Source: Elusimicrobiota bacterium
GTDB lineage: Bacteria; Elusimicrobiota; Elusimicrobia; UBA1565; UBA9628
Direction of reading: 5' to 3'
Assembly (NCBI GenBank): GCA_023249645.1
Contig: JAHFCF010000020.1
Location: 1-48,997, forward strand
DNA length: 48,997 bases
In this document: in pieces, positions 40,817 to 48,997 of the stretch
Numbering within the stretch: position 1 is the first letter of the stretch
How the letters are laid out: every line of letters begins with the position of its first letter
Translations under genes and position numbers: made by a program
Notes under the pieces: generated by a model
What the model was told of the DNA's origin: nothing
Seen by the model: the letters and a program-made list of their open reading frames with translations, nothing else
Databases searched by the model: none

Positions 40817-41827
40817 ATGGCTGAGATCAAGAATAAGAAATCCGCCCAGAGGACCAGGCTGGAGATGGTGATCCCGCTGCGGACCCCGTTCGAACTGCAG
40901 CTCGCCGTGTCCAGCGCCTGCAATTTCAAGTGTATTTATTGTCCGACGCCCGGCCCGCGGGCGGCCCGGGCATCCAGAGTCCCCAAGGGTGTCATGGCCT
41001 TTGGCCTGTTCACAAAAATAATCGACGATCTGGAGGGATTCCCCGACAAGATCAAAGTCCTGCGCCTCATGCGGGAGGGAGAGCCCCTGCTCAATAAAAG
41101 GCTTGCGGACATGGTGCGCTATGCCAAGTCGAGGCAGCCCGAGGTCAAGGTCGATACGACCACGAATGCCTCCCTTTTGACCCGCGAGCTCTCCGATGAC
41201 CTCATCGACTCCGGGCTGGATAAGCTGTTCATCTCGCTGCAGGGCATGAAGGCGCAGGCTTATAAGAAGCTGTCGGGAGTCGACATCGACTTTGAGAAAT
41301 TGATCGAGAACGTGATCTACTTCTGCGCCCACCGCAAAAACTGCAAGGTCTTCATCAAGGTGCCCGATATCGGCGTGACGGACCCTGAGAAGGCGGAGTT
41401 TTTTAAATTATTCGATAAGCACGCGGATGAACTCTTCGTGGAAAGGATATTCCCGGCCTGGCCGAATTTCGACGTCTCCCATCTGCAGAAGGATCGCGGG
41501 ATGGGATACTACGGCCGCCCGGTCCGTGCACAGCCCGTGAAGGTGTGCACATTGCCGTTCTACGACTTGACCGTCGATCATCGAGGGATCGTGACCGCGT
41601 GCTCGATCGATTGGGAAGGGAAGACTGATCTGGGGGACGTCAAGAAGCAGAGCCTGTACGAAATCTGGAATGGGAGGAAATTCAATGACTTCAGGCGCAT
41701 GCAGCTCAGGGGGGGACGCTTCGGACACGCCCTCTGCGGGAAATGCCCTTCGCTCGAATACTGCGAACCCGACATCATCGACGAATATGCCGCCGGGCTT
41801 CTCGAGAGATACAAGACATTGCCATGA
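40817..41827 (+). CDS. Radical SAM protein 4
   Basis: Encodes 336 residues. The motif is Cys35-Cys39-Cys42 ('SSACNFKCIYC'), with 'LMREGEPLLN' replacing the usual GGEP and 'TTTNASLLT'. The C-terminal part ('VCTLPFYDLTVDHRGIVTACSIDWEGKTDLGDV...LCGKCPSLEYC') is SPASM-like. It is related to radical SAM 2 in layout, including 'TNASLL' and the acidic 'IIDEY'-type end. Separated from the methyltransferase gene by 15 bases. Confidence 0.88.
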   Translation: MAEIKNKKSAQRTRLEMVIPLRTPFELQLAVSSACNFKCIYCPTPGPRAARASRVPKGVMAFGLFTKIIDDLEGFPDKIKVLRLMREGEPLLNKRLADMVRYAKSRQPEVKVDTTTNASLLTRELSDDLIDSGLDKLFISLQGMKAQAYKKLSGVDIDFEKLIENVIYFCAHRKNCKVFIKVPDIGVTDPEKAEFFKLFDKHADELFVERIFPAWPNFDVSHLQKDRGMGYYGRPVRAQPVKVCTLPFYDLTVDHRGIVTACSIDWEGKTDLGDVKKQSLYEIWNGRKFNDFRRMQLRGGRFGHALCGKCPSLEYCEPDIIDEYAAGLLERYKTLP

Positions 41828-41840
41828 ATGATCCAGGATC

Positions 41841-43502
41841 ATGCTTTTAAAAACCGGCGTCCGACACATCCTCCTCATCGTCCCTCCGAACATCACATTT
41901 GAGGCTTTTGCCCGCCCCTCGCCCAATGTCCGGAGGATCAGGAAGAAGACCGGCGATTATGGAAGCTTGACCACGGACATGCCGCTGGGGCTGCTCTGTC
42001 TGAGCGCCTATCTCAAGAAGTCCCTCCCGGTCAAGGTCAGCCTCGTCGATTGCAACGTGGAATTGAACCGCTCAGACGCGTTCCAGTTTGAGTCTTTCAA
42101 GGATTATTTTCTCCAGGCGCTTTCTCGTTCTGACCTCAAGGACGATCCCCCGGATCTTATCGGCATTTCCGCGTTGTTTACTTCGACCTTCAGGAATCTG
42201 ATCGATCTTGGAGAGTGCGGCAGGACCGCATACCCGTCGGCTTTCATCGTCGCGGGCGGGGCGGTGCCTACAAACATGTACCGGGAGATATATTCCGAAT
42301 CATCGTGTTTTGACGCCCTTTGCTTCGGCGAGGGGGAAAAGCCCCTGCTGGGGCTGCTGCGGGCCCCCGATAAGAAGATGTTTTGCGAAGATGATCCTTC
42401 ATGGATCACGCCCGGGAAATTGCGCCGCCGCATCATGCCTTCCCATGCTTTTGTCGAGGACTTGGATGAGATCCCGTTCTGTGATTATGCGCTGTGCGCA
42501 ACGCAGGATTACAGCAGGAATCCGGCCATCACCGCCTATCCGGGCGTAAAAAACAAGTCGGATGTTTTTTACACGATGACCTCTCGCGGCTGTCCGCATC
42601 AATGCAGTTTTTGCTCCTCGCACACGGTCCACGGGCGCAGGATGCGTTATTACAGCGTTGCGCGGGTCGCGCAAGATCTCGGGCGCCTGCACAACGACTT
42701 CGGCGCGAAAGTCCTTGTTTTTCAAGATGACCATTTCCTCTCGAACCGCGACAGGGCGATCAAAATAATCAAAATCATCAAGGAGGCGGGCATCACGGCG
42801 GTCTTCGCCAATGGGTTGGCGCTCTACGCCTTGGACAAGGAACTCCTGGGATTGCTCAAGAGCGCAGGCGTCAGCCAACTCAATCTTCCCATTGAATCCG
42901 GTTCGGAAAGAGTCCTCAGGGAAATCATCCACAAGCCCCTGAGTCTGCCAAAAATATCGTGGGTGCTGGATGAATGCCGCAGGCTCGGCATTTATACGAC
43001 GGTGAACGCCATTATCGGATTCCCGGGGGAAACCAAGCAGGACATCGCTCAGACCAGGGCGTTTTTAAAAACCCTTCCGGCGAATTGGTTCACGGTTTTT
43101 TGCGCGAATCCCCTGGTGGGGAGCGAGCTCTGCGATATTTGCAAAAAAGACGGCAAAATAAAATTGAAAAAGACGGGGTCTGATTACAAGACGGCGATCA
43201 TTGAGACCGATGAATTTTCGGCGGAGTATATCCAAGAAATCGAGTATCTCTCGAACTTGGAACTGAATTTCGTCCATAACAACGACATGCGTTTGGGAGA
43301 ATATGAATCAGCGTTGAAAGGGCTGGAAACCGCGATCCGCTCACGCAGCGATCATGTTTTTGCCTACCATTATGCCGCCCAGTGCTATGAGAAGCTCGGA
43401 TCGGCAGAAAAAAGCAAGCGCTATTCTGCTCACGCGAATCAGCTCCTTCAGCAAAGTGTATTTTGGAGGAAGTACGCCGATATGTTCAAAATCGCTCTTT
43501 GA
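41841..43502 (+). CDS. B12-binding-type radical SAM protein 5 with TPR-like tail
   Basis: Encodes 553 residues. The N-terminal 200 residues resemble a cobalamin-binding Rossmann domain ('LLIVPPN', 'MPLGLLCLSAYLKK', 'VSLVDCN', 'DLIGISALFTSTFRN', 'IVAGGAVPTN'). The radical motif is Cys251-Cys255-Cys258 ('SRGCPHQCSFC'), then 'VFQDDHFLSN' and 'LNLPIESGSERVL'. The last 60 residues form TPR-like helices ('RLGEYESALKGLETAIRSRSDHVFAYHYAAQCYEKLG'). Related enzymes do methylations or rearrangements on unactivated carbons. The local base composition is clearly more AT-rich than upstream, consistent with later acquisition. Confidence 0.87.
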   Translation: MLLKTGVRHILLIVPPNITFEAFARPSPNVRRIRKKTGDYGSLTTDMPLGLLCLSAYLKKSLPVKVSLVDCNVELNRSDAFQFESFKDYFLQALSRSDLKDDPPDLIGISALFTSTFRNLIDLGECGRTAYPSAFIVAGGAVPTNMYREIYSESSCFDALCFGEGEKPLLGLLRAPDKKMFCEDDPSWITPGKLRRRIMPSHAFVEDLDEIPFCDYALCATQDYSRNPAITAYPGVKNKSDVFYTMTSRGCPHQCSFCSSHTVHGRRMRYYSVARVAQDLGRLHNDFGAKVLVFQDDHFLSNRDRAIKIIKIIKEAGITAVFANGLALYALDKELLGLLKSAGVSQLNLPIESGSERVLREIIHKPLSLPKISWVLDECRRLGIYTTVNAIIGFPGETKQDIAQTRAFLKTLPANWFTVFCANPLVGSELCDICKKDGKIKLKKTGSDYKTAIIETDEFSAEYIQEIEYLSNLELNFVHNNDMRLGEYESALKGLETAIRSRSDHVFAYHYAAQCYEKLGSAEKSKRYSAHANQLLQQSVFWRKYADMFKIAL

Positions 43503-43509
43503 CGCTGCC

Positions 43510-44433
43510 ATGGAACAAAATAAACGGATATTCATGACCGGCGGGACCGGGTTTTTTGGCAAAAGCCTGCTCAGGCACTGCCTGGATTTAAAAAGGAACG
43601 CGCTGGTCCTGCTCTCCAGGGAACCGCGCAAGCTTGTCGAAGAATTTCCCTCCCTCGCGGTCGATAAGAATATCGAATTGCTCCGGGGAGACGTCAGGGA
43701 TTTTGAATATCCCGAAGGAGATTTTGACTACATCATCCATGGGGCTGCGACTTCATGCCGGATCATCCCGGATGAGGAAATGCGGTCCGTTGTCATGGGC
43801 GGCACAAAACACGTGCTTGAGTTTGCCAAGTGCAACAAACGTCTTTCCAATTTTCTTTTTATCAGCTCTGGAGCGGTTTATGGGAATAAAAACAACGTTC
43901 CCTTGAGCGAGGACTTCCCCTGCGAACCAGAGAACGTCTATGGGCGGTCGAAACTGGAGGCTGAGCGGTTGTGCCTGGCCGCGGGCATCCCCTGCAGCAT
44001 CGCCCGCTGTTTCGCATTCATCGGAGAATATCTGCCGCTGGACGTCCATTTTGCCGTTGGCAATTTCATCAGAGACTGTTTGAACGATAAAGCCATCGTC
44101 ATTCAGGGGGACGGCACCCCTTTGCGCACTTACATGTATGCCGGGGATCTGGCGCGCTGGCTGTGGTCCATTCTGCTCCGCGGTAAGAATGGGCGCGCCT
44201 ACAACGTGGGGTCCGACCGCATGATCTCCATCGGCGAACTTGCCAGAACGGTCCAGAAAGTCTCGGGGACGCAGAATCAGATACGAATATCCTTGCCGCC
44301 ATCCGGCCGGCCGCCGCAATGCTATGCTCCGGACATCGGTCGGGCCCGCAGAGAACTGGGGCTTGAAGTGGAAACGTCGCTGGAAGATGCAATCAGGCTG
44401 ACGCTTGGATATCATCAGCGGGGGGGATCTTAG
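43510..44433 (+). CDS. NAD(P)-dependent sugar epimerase/dehydratase
   Basis: Encodes 307 residues of the extended SDR family. The dinucleotide motif GGTGFFG is at residues 11-17, 'DFDYIIHGAA' follows, 'ISSGAVYG' supplies the catalytic Ser, and Tyr144/Lys148 are in 'YGRSK'. The late 'YMYAGDLARWLWSIL' and 'NVGSDRMISIGELA' are typical of NDP-sugar enzymes. The exact reaction (epimerase, reductase or dehydratase) cannot be told. The ATG is 7 bases after the radical SAM 5 stop. Confidence 0.88.
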   Translation: MEQNKRIFMTGGTGFFGKSLLRHCLDLKRNALVLLSREPRKLVEEFPSLAVDKNIELLRGDVRDFEYPEGDFDYIIHGAATSCRIIPDEEMRSVVMGGTKHVLEFAKCNKRLSNFLFISSGAVYGNKNNVPLSEDFPCEPENVYGRSKLEAERLCLAAGIPCSIARCFAFIGEYLPLDVHFAVGNFIRDCLNDKAIVIQGDGTPLRTYMYAGDLARWLWSILLRGKNGRAYNVGSDRMISIGELARTVQKVSGTQNQIRISLPPSGRPPQCYAPDIGRARRELGLEVETSLEDAIRLTLGYHQRGGS

Positions 44434-44435
44434 CC

Positions 44436-44837
44436 ATGCGCCGGCCCGTCCTATTCCTCGTTATCGGCGCGTGGAACACCCTGTTCGGCTATCTCGTTTT
44501 TGTCGGTCTTTACGCGGTGATGGGACGGCACATCCATTATCTTTTCATTCTCCTTATCTGTCATGTCGCAGCGGTCACCAACGCTTATTTGAGCTATAAA
44601 TGGGGACTTTTCCGCACTCAGGGTTACGGCTGGGGGGAATATCTGCGGTTTTGGACGGTCCATCTTTACACCTTTGCCGCCAATCTCATCCTCCTGCCTC
44701 TCTGCGTCCAGATCCTGAAGCTCGGCCCGGTCTTGGCCCAGGGGATACTCACGGCGCTGGCCGCCTTGGCCGGCTATCTGGGGCACAGCCGGTTCACCTT
44801 CACGCCCGGGTTGGACAGGGGCTCTGCGCAAGAGTAA
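44436..44837 (+). CDS. GtrA-family membrane protein
   Basis: Encodes 133 residues with four hydrophobic helices and the GtrA pattern ('[24 protein letters not shown]', '[15 protein letters not shown]', '[14 protein letters not shown]'). It is thought to help flip undecaprenyl-phosphate-linked sugars across the inner membrane. The likely partner is the GtrB-like transferase at 32795-33724. It starts 2 bases after the epimerase stop and ends the plus-strand run before the fcl promoter. Confidence 0.9.
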   Translation: MRRPVLFLVIGAWNTLFGYLVFVGLYAVMGRHIHYLFILLICHVAAVTNAYLSYKWGLFRTQGYGWGEYLRFWTVHLYTFAANLILLPLCVQILKLGPVLAQGILTALAALAGYLGHSRFTFTPGLDRGSAQE

Positions 44838-44840
44838 AAT
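44811..44840 (+). promoter_or_regulatory. Candidate promoter for fcl
   Basis: TTGGAC at 44811-44816, an 18-base spacer, TAAAAT at 44835-44840; the ATG at 44854 is 13 bases on. The -35 is inside the end of the GtrA gene. A short leader would result. Confidence 0.35.
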
Positions 44841-44853
44841 AGACTCCTTCCCC

Positions 44854-45813
44854 ATGAAGCCGACCGATAAGATCTATATTGCGGGCCACCGGGGCCTGGT
44901 CGGCTCGGCGTTGGTCCGGGAATTGGGGCATCAAGGCTACAAGAACCTTGTTTGTCGGAGTCATCAGGAGCTGGATCTGGAAGACCAGCCCTCCGTGTTC
45001 CGTTTTTTCGATCAGGAGCGGCCGGACTACGTCTTCCTGGCCGCTGCGGTGGTCGGGGGCATCGGCGCCAACAGCGCCTTTCCCGCTGACTTCATCCGCA
45101 GGAACCTGTCCATCCAAGTCCACGGGATCGAGGCCTGCCGTCGGGCGCGAGTCAAGAAGATGATGTTTCTGGGCAGCTCGTGCATCTACCCGCGTCTGGC
45201 GCCGCAGCCTTTGAAGGAGGAATATCTCCTGAGCGGTCCGCTGGAGCCGACCAACACGCCCTATGCGGTGGCGAAGATCGCCGGCATCGTCACCTGCCAG
45301 TCCTACAACAGGCAGTACGGCACTGATTTCGTCAGCGTCATGCCGACCAATCTCTACGGCCCGGGCGACAATTTCGACCTGCGCAACAGTCATGTCCTTC
45401 CGGCCCTGATCCGCAAGTTCCACGAGGCCAAGACCTCCGGCGCGCCCAGCGTGAGCGTCTGGGGCTCCGGCCGGGTCCGGCGGGAGTTCCTGCACGTCGA
45501 TGACATGGCCGCCGCCTGCGTGCATCTGATGAAGACCTACGACTCCTCCGATATCATCAATATCGGCCACGGAGAGGATATTTCCATCGCCGAGCTCGCG
45601 GCCCTGGTCCGCGAGGTCGTGGGATTTGGCGGCACGATCATCTTCGATCCGACCAAGCCCGACGGCACGCCGCGCAAGCTCCTGGACAGCACCCGTCTCT
45701 TCGCGACAGGCTGGCGTCCCCGGATCAGCCTGAAGGAAGGACTCTCCTCGACTTACCGCTGGTTCGTGGAGAATCAGGCGTCTTTCCGGCGCGAACAGCC
45801 TCTGCGTTCTTGA
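44854..45813 (+). CDS. fcl: GDP-L-fucose synthase
   Basis: Encodes 319 residues. The bifunctional epimerase/reductase converts GDP-4-keto-6-deoxymannose to GDP-L-fucose. Seen: the modified NADP motif GHRGLVG (11-17), '[23 protein letters not shown]', '[13 protein letters not shown]', Tyr137/Lys141 in 'TPYAVAK', and 'DVH'-type late motif '[10 protein letters not shown]'. The family's hallmark GI-like 'VGGIGAN' is intact. The upstream enzyme GDP-mannose 4,6-dehydratase (gmd) is not in the window. It converges with rfbH 5 bases apart. Confidence 0.94.
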   Translation: MKPTDKIYIAGHRGLVGSALVRELGHQGYKNLVCRSHQELDLEDQPSVFRFFDQERPDYVFLAAAVVGGIGANSAFPADFIRRNLSIQVHGIEACRRARVKKMMFLGSSCIYPRLAPQPLKEEYLLSGPLEPTNTPYAVAKIAGIVTCQSYNRQYGTDFVSVMPTNLYGPGDNFDLRNSHVLPALIRKFHEAKTSGAPSVSVWGSGRVRREFLHVDDMAAACVHLMKTYDSSDIINIGHGEDISIAELAALVREVVGFGGTIIFDPTKPDGTPRKLLDSTRLFATGWRPRISLKEGLSSTYRWFVENQASFRREQPLRS

Positions 45814-45818
45814 TCGGG

Positions 45819-47138
45819 CTAGAGCCGCTTGAAGAAGGCCGCGAACTGCTCGACCATGTAGGCGCGCATGGCCGGCGTGATGGCGGGATGCGCGCCGACC
45901 CAGAAGGTGTCGCGCATGATCCGGTCGCAGCCGGCGAGGTCCCCGACCTGGCGGAAGCGCACGCCCTTGAAGCACGGCTGGCGGATGACGTTGCCGGCAA
46001 ACAGCAGGCGCGTGCCGATGCGGTGTTCCTCCAGGAAGGAGGTGAGGTCTTGGCGCGTGAACGGCGCGCCCGGCCTCACGGACAAGGGAAGACCGAACCA
46101 GGAGGGTTCGGCCTGGGGCAGGCTTTCCGGCAGGATCAGGTATTCTTCGAAGGCGGCCAACTCCCGGCGCAAAGCCTTGAAGTTTCTCGCCCGCATTTGC
46201 AGGAATGAGTCCAGCTTGTCGAGTTGGGCCGTGCCGATGGCGGCCTGCATCTCCGTGACCTTGAGGTTGAAGCCGAGCCGGGTGTAGATGTATTTGTGGT
46301 CGTAGCCCAAGGGCAGCTGGCCCATCTTCCAGGAGAAGCGCCGACGGCAGGTGTTGTCCGCGCCAGGCTTGCACCAGCAGTCGCGGCCCCAATCCCGCAG
46401 GGACTCGAGGATGCGCGCCAAGCGCGCATCGCGCGAGGCCACGGCGCCGCCTTCGCCCATGGTGATGTGGTGGGCGGGGTAGAAGCTGAAAGTGGCGATG
46501 TCTCCGAAGCTCGACACGGGCCGGCCCGCCCAGCGCGCGCCCAAGGCGTCGCAGCAGTCCTCGATGAGCCAGAGCCCCCGGCGGGCGGCGAGCTTGGCCA
46601 TGGCGCCTGCGTCAAAAGGGTTGCCCAGGGTGTGGGCCAGGATGATGGCCTTGGTCTTTTTCGAGAGAGCGGCCTCGATGGCTTGGGGCGTCGCGTTGTA
46701 GGTCGGAGCCTCGGCGTCCACCAGGACCGGGATGAGTTGCTGTTGGACGATCGGCGCCACCGTGGTCGGAAAGCAGGCGGCGGTCGTCACGACCTCATCG
46801 CCGGGCTTCAGGCGCCGCGGGCCCAACGCGGCATCGGTCAGCGCGCTGACGGCCAGAAGATTGGCGGAGGAGCCGGAATTGACCAAAAGCACGCGATGCG
46901 CCTCCACGCGGCGGGCCAGGCGCCTTTCCAGGAGATCGGCGTATCGGTCCGCGGTCAGCCAGAAGTCGAGGCCGGCGTCAGCCAGGGCGATCATGTCCTG
47001 GGCGTCGAAGATCTTTCCTGAGGCGGGGACGTAGGTCGAGCCTGGGATGAAGGTCCTCGTGGAGTGGCGGAAATCAAAGTAGGCGCGCACCGCGTCGAAC
47101 ACTTGGCGCCGCAGTCGGCGGTCTTTTCGAAGATTCAT
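45819..47138 (-). CDS. rfbH: CDP-4-keto-6-deoxyglucose 3-dehydratase (E1)
   Basis: Encodes 439 residues of the DegT/StrS fold, but of the PMP-dependent dehydratase type. The usual Schiff-base Lys is His in 'FSFYPAHHITMGEGG'. The 2Fe-2S ligands fit the E1 pattern: Cys in 'EDCCDALG', then CxC followed by 7 residues and Cys in 'DCWCKPGADNTC'. It removes the 3-hydroxyl of CDP-4-keto-6-deoxyglucose to give the 3,6-dideoxy-4-keto sugar, with help from a ferredoxin-type reductase (E3) that is not in the window. Its start overlaps the rfbG stop. Confidence 0.94.
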   Translation of the reverse strand: MNLRKDRRLRRQVFDAVRAYFDFRHSTRTFIPGSTYVPASGKIFDAQDMIALADAGLDFWLTADRYADLLERRLARRVEAHRVLLVNSGSSANLLAVSALTDAALGPRRLKPGDEVVTTAACFPTTVAPIVQQQLIPVLVDAEAPTYNATPQAIEAALSKKTKAIILAHTLGNPFDAGAMAKLAARRGLWLIEDCCDALGARWAGRPVSSFGDIATFSFYPAHHITMGEGGAVASRDARLARILESLRDWGRDCWCKPGADNTCRRRFSWKMGQLPLGYDHKYIYTRLGFNLKVTEMQAAIGTAQLDKLDSFLQMRARNFKALRRELAAFEEYLILPESLPQAEPSWFGLPLSVRPGAPFTRQDLTSFLEEHRIGTRLLFAGNVIRQPCFKGVRFRQVGDLAGCDRIMRDTFWVGAHPAITPAMRAYMVEQFAAFFKRL

Positions 47139-48190
47139 GGGAGCCTCGCTTCATAAGCCTGGATCTGGGACCTAGTGCACGACAGAGCGTCGAAGCCGGG
47201 ATCCAGATAATATCCCTTGTACCACTGCACGCTCAGCAGGACTGCCTCGAGCGTGTTGAGGGCCGGGCGCCAGCTCAAGCGTCGTCGAGCCTTGGTGCTG
47301 TTGAGGCGCAGAGCCGCGGATTCGTGCGGGTGCTTGCCTGGCGCTTGGCGCCAGGTCCCTCGGCCCCAAGCGGTGACGCAGGCCTGGGCGATCTGGGCCG
47401 TGGTGAAGGAGGCGGATGAGGACGGGCCGAAATTCCAGGCCTCGGCAAAGGCCTGGGGCCTGGCCCATTGCTTGGCGGCCAGACGCAGATAACCGGCCAA
47501 GGGGTCGAGGACATGCTGCCAAGGCCGCACCGAGCGGGGATTCCTAAGAAGGAGCGGCTTATGGCGGCAGAGCGCGCGCATGCAGTCTGGCAAAAGCCGG
47601 TCCTGCGCCCAGTCGCCTCCGCCGATGACATTGCCTGCGCGCACCGAACTCAAGGACACGCCCTGCGGGAAGAAGGAATTCCGGTACGAGGCCACGGCCA
47701 GCTCGGCGCAGGCCTTGCTGGCGCTGTAGGGGTCCCGGCCGCCCAGCCTGTCTTCTTCGCGATGGCTGCGGCCGTCCGGGTTCTCGTAGCACTTGTCCGT
47801 GGTGATGACTTGGCAGACGCGCACGGAGCTGGTTTGCCGCACGGCCTCGAGGAGGTTCACCGTGCCTTGGAGATTGACGGAGAAAGTCTGTGAGGGCTCC
47901 TCGTAGGACCTTCGCACCAGGGGCTGGGCCGCCAGGTGGAAGACGATCTGCGGCCGCGTGCGGCGCATGAGCGCTGAAAGGCGGCGTTGGTCTCGGATGT
48001 CGCCCAGGTGCGAGTCGATGAGACTGTCGAGCTTTAAGGCTTTGAAGAGGCTGGGCCGGGTGTTGGGCGCGAGGGCATAACCGACGACGTGCGCGCCGAG
48101 GTCGTGGAGCCAGAGGGAAAGCCAGGAGCCCTTGAATCCCGTGTGGCCGGTCACGAGCACGGTGCGCCCGGAGAACGGACGGCGGCTCAT
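47135..48190 (-). CDS. rfbG: CDP-glucose 4,6-dehydratase
   Basis: Encodes 351 residues. SDR motifs: 'VLVTGHTGFKGSWLSLWL', 'QIVFHLAAQPLVRRSY', 'ITTDKCYEN' and 'DPYSASKACAEL' with the YxxxK pair, all characteristic of RfbG. It uses NAD+ to make CDP-4-keto-6-deoxyglucose. The ATG at 48190 overlaps the rfbF stop by ATGA. Upstream in-frame sequence belongs to rfbF in another frame. The C-terminal extension 'QWYKGYYLDPGFDALSCTRSQIQAYEARLP' is normal for the family. Confidence 0.95.
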   Translation of the reverse strand: MSRRPFSGRTVLVTGHTGFKGSWLSLWLHDLGAHVVGYALAPNTRPSLFKALKLDSLIDSHLGDIRDQRRLSALMRRTRPQIVFHLAAQPLVRRSYEEPSQTFSVNLQGTVNLLEAVRQTSSVRVCQVITTDKCYENPDGRSHREEDRLGGRDPYSASKACAELAVASYRNSFFPQGVSLSSVRAGNVIGGGDWAQDRLLPDCMRALCRHKPLLLRNPRSVRPWQHVLDPLAGYLRLAAKQWARPQAFAEAWNFGPSSSASFTTAQIAQACVTAWGRGTWRQAPGKHPHESAALRLNSTKARRRLSWRPALNTLEAVLLSVQWYKGYYLDPGFDALSCTRSQIQAYEARLP

Positions 48191-48957
48191 TTCCAGATCT
48201 TCCAGGGGGCCTTGCCCGAGGCCCAGAGTCCGTCGAGATGCGTCTTGTCGCGCAGGGTGTCCATGCAGTGCCAGAAGTCCTGGTGGCGGTAGGCGGCCAG
48301 GCGGCCCTCGCGGGCCAGGCGCTGCAGGGGCGCGTCTTCCCAGGGGGTCGAATCGTTGGGGATGAAGGAGAGGGCTTGGGGTTCCACGACGAAGAATCCG
48401 CCGTTGATCCACCCAGAGTCGCCCGCGACTTTCTCGCGAAAATCGGTCGCTAGGCCGTGTTCGATGACGAGCTTGCCGAAGCGCGAGGGGGCCTGGATGG
48501 CCGTGAGCGTGGCCAGGGCTTTCTTCTTGCGGTGAAGGGAGAGGAGAGCCTTGAGGTCCACATTGCCGAGGCCGTCGCCATAGGTGAGGAAGAAGGTCTC
48601 ATCCTTCACATAGTCGGCGACGCGCTTGAGCCGGCCTCCGGTCATGGTGTCCATCCCCGTGTCGACCAGGGTGACCTTCCAGGGCTCCGAGAGGTTCTGA
48701 TGGACCTTGAGGCTGTGTTTTTGGACGTCGATGGTGACGTCCGACATGTGCAGAGCGTAGTTGGTGAAGTACTCCTTGATCATGTAGCCGCGATATCCCA
48801 GGCAGATGACGAAGTCGTGGAAGCCCTGGGCCGAGTAGATCTTCATGATGTGCCACAAGAGCGGCTTGCCGCCGATCTCCACCATGGGCTTGGGCCGCAG
48901 GCTGGTCTCCTCGGAGATGCGCGTGCCCAAACCACCGGCCAGGATGACGACTTTCAT
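48187..48957 (-). CDS. rfbF: Glucose-1-phosphate cytidylyltransferase
   Basis: Encodes 256 residues starting MKVVILAGGLGTRISEET, the standard nucleotidyltransferase opening; 'RPKPMVEIGGKPLLWHIMKIY', 'FLTYGDGLGNVD' and 'WINGGFFVVEP' follow. It makes CDP-glucose from CTP and glucose 1-phosphate. Length equals the family norm, so the gene is complete although it ends 40 bases from the window edge; an in-frame start at 48993 is unlikely. First gene of the minus-strand rfbF-rfbG-rfbH operon; its promoter would lie at or beyond the window end. Confidence 0.95.
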   Translation of the reverse strand: MKVVILAGGLGTRISEETSLRPKPMVEIGGKPLLWHIMKIYSAQGFHDFVICLGYRGYMIKEYFTNYALHMSDVTIDVQKHSLKVHQNLSEPWKVTLVDTGMDTMTGGRLKRVADYVKDETFFLTYGDGLGNVDLKALLSLHRKKKALATLTAIQAPSRFGKLVIEHGLATDFREKVAGDSGWINGGFFVVEPQALSFIPNDSTPWEDAPLQRLAREGRLAAYRHQDFWHCMDTLRDKTHLDGLWASGKAPWKIWK

Positions 48958-48997
48958 GGGAAGATTAAAGCAAAAGCAGGCTGGAGCTTGCACGGAT

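Noticed and set aside
44800..46392. Open frame of 530 codons on the minus strand
   Set aside because: Antisense to fcl and out of frame with rfbH, both of which are well supported; no motif.

Overview
The window is gene-dense chromosomal DNA of a GC-rich, Gram-negative-type bacterium. It encodes a TolC-like outer-membrane channel, a beta-barrel protein, lipoproteins and nucleotide-sugar / O-antigen-type genes. An uncultured lineage such as Elusimicrobiota would fit the mix of GC-rich codon use, PPi-type phosphofructokinase and unrecognised exported proteins, but that is a weak guess; nothing here fixes the phylum. I found no tRNA, rRNA, CRISPR array, insertion sequence or convincing intrinsic terminator. 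No gene-free stretch exceeds about 160 bases; the longest is 23041-23199.

1-5203 (+): rplM-rpsI, a small membrane protein, asnB, a UshA-like exported 5'-nucleotidase, and a class B acid-phosphatase-like protein that has lost catalytic residues. 5207-8004: a NUDIX hydrolase (-) diverges from a short AdoMet-decarboxylase-like protein, a BRO/DinD-like gene and a KilA-N gene. The last two each carry a long perfect palindrome inside the coding sequence. 8090-18417 (+): dnaE, a lone receiver domain, a beta-barrel protein, PPi-type pfkA, a HAMP protein without an output domain, a TolC-family channel, a patatin-like protein, a TPR protein and dapF, nearly all with touching or overlapping ends.

18373-23040 (-): a secreted ParB-like protein, then tldD and two translationally coupled exported proteins of unknown function. 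23200-26129 (+): two tandem secreted paralogues with matching ends and an unlike middle. 26181-28936 (+): an AbiE-type toxin-antitoxin pair and an iron-sulfur protein with a winged-helix-like front end. 28933-31043 (-): a lipoprotein pair (CsgG-like with TPRs, and LPP20-like) behind a good promoter.

31185-48957: envelope sugar region. It has two family-2 glycosyltransferases with a dus gene between them. A long (+) run follows (33842-44837): a NeuB-like synthase without its SAF domain, an acetolactate-synthase-like ThDP enzyme, five radical-SAM proteins, a C-methyltransferase-like protein, an epimerase and GtrA. Then come GDP-fucose synthase and a (-) rfbF-rfbG-rfbH operon. RfbFGH should make CDP-4-keto-3,6-dideoxyglucose. 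ThDP enzymes of the YerE type use a sugar of this kind to make branched sugars, so the ThDP protein and rfbFGH may belong to one branched-sugar route. The radical-SAM/NeuB/ThDP run is the best candidate here for an undescribed pathway; the palindrome-bearing BRO and KilA-N genes are the best candidate for an undescribed DNA-level device.
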